Below, piece after piece: positions 24,710 through 26,111 of a stretch of DNA of 26,111 nucleotides. Source of the DNA: a virus; the IMG/VR virus record IMGVR_UViG_3300033143_002220, positions 1-26,111 of that record. One strand, 5' to 3'. How positions within the stretch are numbered: the first letter of the stretch is position 1; each line of letters opens with the position of its first letter. The notes beneath the pieces were generated by a model. That model saw only the letters and a list, made by a program, of their open reading frames with translations. It made no database searches and was not told the origin of the DNA. The position numbers were made by a program, and so were the translations under genes.

Positions 24710-24879
24710 ACGAAGTACACGTAGTACTAGTAAATAAGGTTGGTTATGGTGACATGATAGTACGGATTTATACTCAACTAGAAGAAGCTGAAGATACTGT
24801 TAAAGACCTAGAAGATCAATCTCCAGAGTATAAAGATGGTGCTACTTATCGTGTAGAATCACACAACGTGAGGGATTAA
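24706..24879 (+). CDS. 57-residue protein, related in pattern to 25211-25393
   Basis: ATGA junction at the start, TAATG at the end. EVHVVLVNKVGYGDMIVRIYTQLEEAEDTVKDLEDQ...YRVESHNV: strand, helix, strand. The product of 25211-25393 shows the same layout (VYVLLKYEADLGQSILGMYEEESDAL...YTVQTHEI), so they may be distant paralogues. A widespread phage layout of unknown function. Confidence 0.6.
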   Translation: MNEVHVVLVNKVGYGDMIVRIYTQLEEAEDTVKDLEDQSPEYKDGATYRVESHNVRD

Positions 24880-25211
24880 TGAATTATTGGGAAGAAAATG
24901 GCATTAAAAAGCCACAGCAGATAGTAGTTTGTGCTGCTTGTATGTATGAAGGTATTATTGTAACTGGTGCTCGACACTGGGATAAGGTAATGCGTACACA
25001 ATATGATATGTCTACTAGGGCTGCATTCTGGGATCAATGGAACTGTGTGCCAGCAATGGGCGAATACGCTCAAGGATTTATTAACCAATTTGGAGACTTC
25101 CTGACACGCAAAGAAGCTATGCAGGTAGTCCTAGCAAACACCCAGAGTCTACGTACTCCACGTGAGAAGTTAGACCCTAATGGAATACTATTTAGTGAGG
25201 ACTTATACTAA
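24879..25211 (+). CDS. 110-residue conserved-type phage protein
   Basis: TAATG at both ends. IVVCAACMYEGIIVTGARHWDKVMRTQ, then QGFINQFGDFLTRKEAMQVVLANTQ and a C-terminal NGILFSEDLY. The parts GARHxD, QGFxxxxGxFLxRxEA and LxSEDLY look like a conserved family seen in phages and bacteria. Function unknown. Confidence 0.72.
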   Translation: MNYWEENGIKKPQQIVVCAACMYEGIIVTGARHWDKVMRTQYDMSTRAAFWDQWNCVPAMGEYAQGFINQFGDFLTRKEAMQVVLANTQSLRTPREKLDPNGILFSEDLY

Positions 25212-25393
25212 TGCAAGTATACGTCTTATTAAAATATGAAGCAGACTTAGGGCAGAGTATCTTAGGTATGTATGAAGAAGAAAGTGACGCTTTGCTGCGT
25301 CTAGGTACATTATATTCCACATCAACAGATAACGGAGAGTTATACACGGTGCAGACACACGAAATATTAAAACTAATGGGGGCATTACATTAA
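25211..25393 (+). CDS. 60-residue protein, same layout as 24706-24879
   Basis: Starts on the last base of the previous stop (TAATG) and ends likewise. QVYVLLKYEADLGQSILGMYEEESDALLRLG...YTVQTHEILKLMGAL. See 24706-24879. Unknown function. Confidence 0.6.
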   Translation: MQVYVLLKYEADLGQSILGMYEEESDALLRLGTLYSTSTDNGELYTVQTHEILKLMGALH

Positions 25394-25647
25394 TGAAGCG
25401 AGTAATCACCGTTGTGATAGATATGCAATGTGACGCAATTAAAACTAAGGACTTAGAAGGTCATATGCAGGATTTTGTACATAAAATTCATCGAGAAGTA
25501 GACCAATTAACTGTGGAACAAAGTAACTACTTGTATAATAGAATGAAAAGCAAACCTTGTGTAGAAGTAGCTGACGTAGAATTTGAACGATATCGAGTAG
25601 AAACTAATATACAGCAATTTATAGGGGAAAGAACACACTATGCTTGA
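25393..25647 (+). CDS. 84-residue helical protein, unknown
   Basis: TAATG start. VITVVIDMQCDAIKTKDLEGHMQDFVHKIHREVDQLTVEQSNYLYNRM and a second helical part with EFERYRVETNIQQFI. Charged, no clear motif. Overlaps the next gene by 8 bases. Confidence 0.58.
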   Translation: MKRVITVVIDMQCDAIKTKDLEGHMQDFVHKIHREVDQLTVEQSNYLYNRMKSKPCVEVADVEFERYRVETNIQQFIGERTHYA

Positions 25648-25801
25648 AGTAACACTAGAATACAGTAAAGCAACAAAGAACACTCATGTGTATGCAGATA
25701 AGGCTGCAAATGCCCCTATCCCTACACTTTATATCAAGAAAACAGATATGCCGGACGAGGCTCCAGCAGAAATTGTTGTGTCTGTGAATTGGGATGCTTA
25801 A
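25640..25801 (+). CDS. 53-residue beta-type protein, unknown
   Basis: ATG 25640 with GGGGAAAG about 9 bases upstream. LEVTLEYSKATKNTHVYADKAANAPIPTLYIKKTDMPDEAPAEIVVSVNW suggests a small beta sandwich or SH3-like fold; the phrase TLYIKKTDMP resembles short phage proteins I cannot name. Overlaps the next gene by 8 bases. Confidence 0.58.
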   Translation: MLEVTLEYSKATKNTHVYADKAANAPIPTLYIKKTDMPDEAPAEIVVSVNWDA

Positions 25802-25991
25802 TAGTAAACAAAAACTAGCATACAAGTATTATAAAGCCTTTGGTGCTTTATGCTGTCATGTTGAAGAAGCGAAAGGGTATAGCGAAGAAGAGCTAGACGA
25901 ACTTAGAACAATTAGGCATATACTACATAATGGGTATTTGGAGTATGACCCTGATTGTACATTTGACGTTAGCAAGGAGTATAAACTATGA
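25794..25991 (+). CDS. 65-residue helical protein, unknown
   Basis: ATG 25794 within the end of the previous gene. NSKQKLAYKYYKAFGALCCHVEEAKGYSEEELDELRTIRHILHNG is helical with a Cys pair (CC) and several His. An AAGGAG ribosome site for the next gene lies in its end. Confidence 0.55.
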   Translation: MLNSKQKLAYKYYKAFGALCCHVEEAKGYSEEELDELRTIRHILHNGYLEYDPDCTFDVSKEYKL

Positions 25992-26111
25992 CAGGGTTAC
26001 AACGTAAACTTAAGCAGTTTATCTGCAAGCATGAATGGAGAACATTATCTATTTCACCAACAAGTGCTAGACGCGAGTGTACTAAGTGTAGCGCTTGGAG
26101 CAAGGGAGAGA
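25988..26111 (+). CDS. Small zinc-finger-like protein, cut by the window edge
   Basis: ATG 25988 with AAGGAG about 10 bases upstream; runs off the right edge after 41 codons. TGLQRKLKQFICKHEWRTL...RRECTKCSAWSKGE shows C-x-H and C-x2-C, a likely zinc site. Incomplete, so no function assigned. Confidence 0.62.
   Translation, partial: MTGLQRKLKQFICKHEWRTLSISPTSARRECTKCSAWSKGE

Noticed and set aside
1-26111. Prophage or integration module
   Set aside because: No integrase, excisionase, attachment repeats or bacterial flanking genes; nothing supports lysogeny from this window.

Overview
The window looks like part of a tailed double-stranded DNA bacteriophage (Caudoviricetes). It carries a terminase small/large subunit pair, tail-fibre-type proteins, long runs of overlapping small unknown genes, and no ribosomal, tRNA or core metabolic genes. 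The host is probably Gram-negative and likely gammaproteobacterial. Reasons: many promoters match sigma70 consensus closely (TTGACA, 17 bp, TATAAT), start sites carry AGGAG-type ribosome binding sites, one gene encodes a tiny lipobox lipoprotein, and several sites match the sigma54 -24/-12 consensus. The sequence is mostly AT-rich. The species cannot be named from the sequence alone.

Layout. (1) 1-7824, minus strand: one tightly packed late operon. In transcription order it encodes a short virion-type protein, a large receptor-binding fibre, a one-TM protein, an exported fibronectin-like protein, a BppU-like protein, a second fibre, two small proteins, TerS, TerL, a TM/coiled-coil protein, an HNH nuclease and a truncated acidic protein. 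A consensus promoter at 7865-7893 (minus) drives it. (2) 7825-8325: control region with divergent promoters around a regularly spaced G-tract block, a 5' hairpin, G-rich direct repeats and a sigma54-like element. (3) 8326-17622, plus strand: cassettes of one to six small genes, separated by about ten copies of an intergenic repeat. Each copy holds a consensus sigma70 promoter pointing left (antisense), and the better conserved copies have a covarying dyad over its -10. Recognisable products are a DEDDh exonuclease, a HAD phosphatase, an SPFH (stomatin-like) protein and two members of a small HTH-like paralogous family. At least three candidate noncoding RNAs lie here (11705-11808, 16746-16854, 17269-17545). 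(4) 17623-22346, plus strand: early-type operon of tiny genes linked by 1- or 4-base stop/start overlaps, including a SpoT/MESH1-like (p)ppGpp hydrolase, a DUF5658 membrane protein, a Cro-like HTH protein, Cys-rich proteins, a SprT metalloprotease and the third paralogue. (5) 22335-23405: a single minus-strand gene of unknown function with its own perfect promoter and a long leader. (6) 23497-26111, plus strand: another promoter and a train of small unknown genes that runs off the window.

Taken together, the left part packages DNA and builds the host-binding tail. The right part looks like host-takeover and regulatory genes, including several that could touch host physiology: ppGpp level, membrane-protein quality control, possibly CsrA and sigma54. 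The most unusual content is the regulatory and RNA layer: the leftward promoter repeats, the sigma54-like elements and the structured noncoding RNAs. These are read from sequence pattern only and have not been tested.
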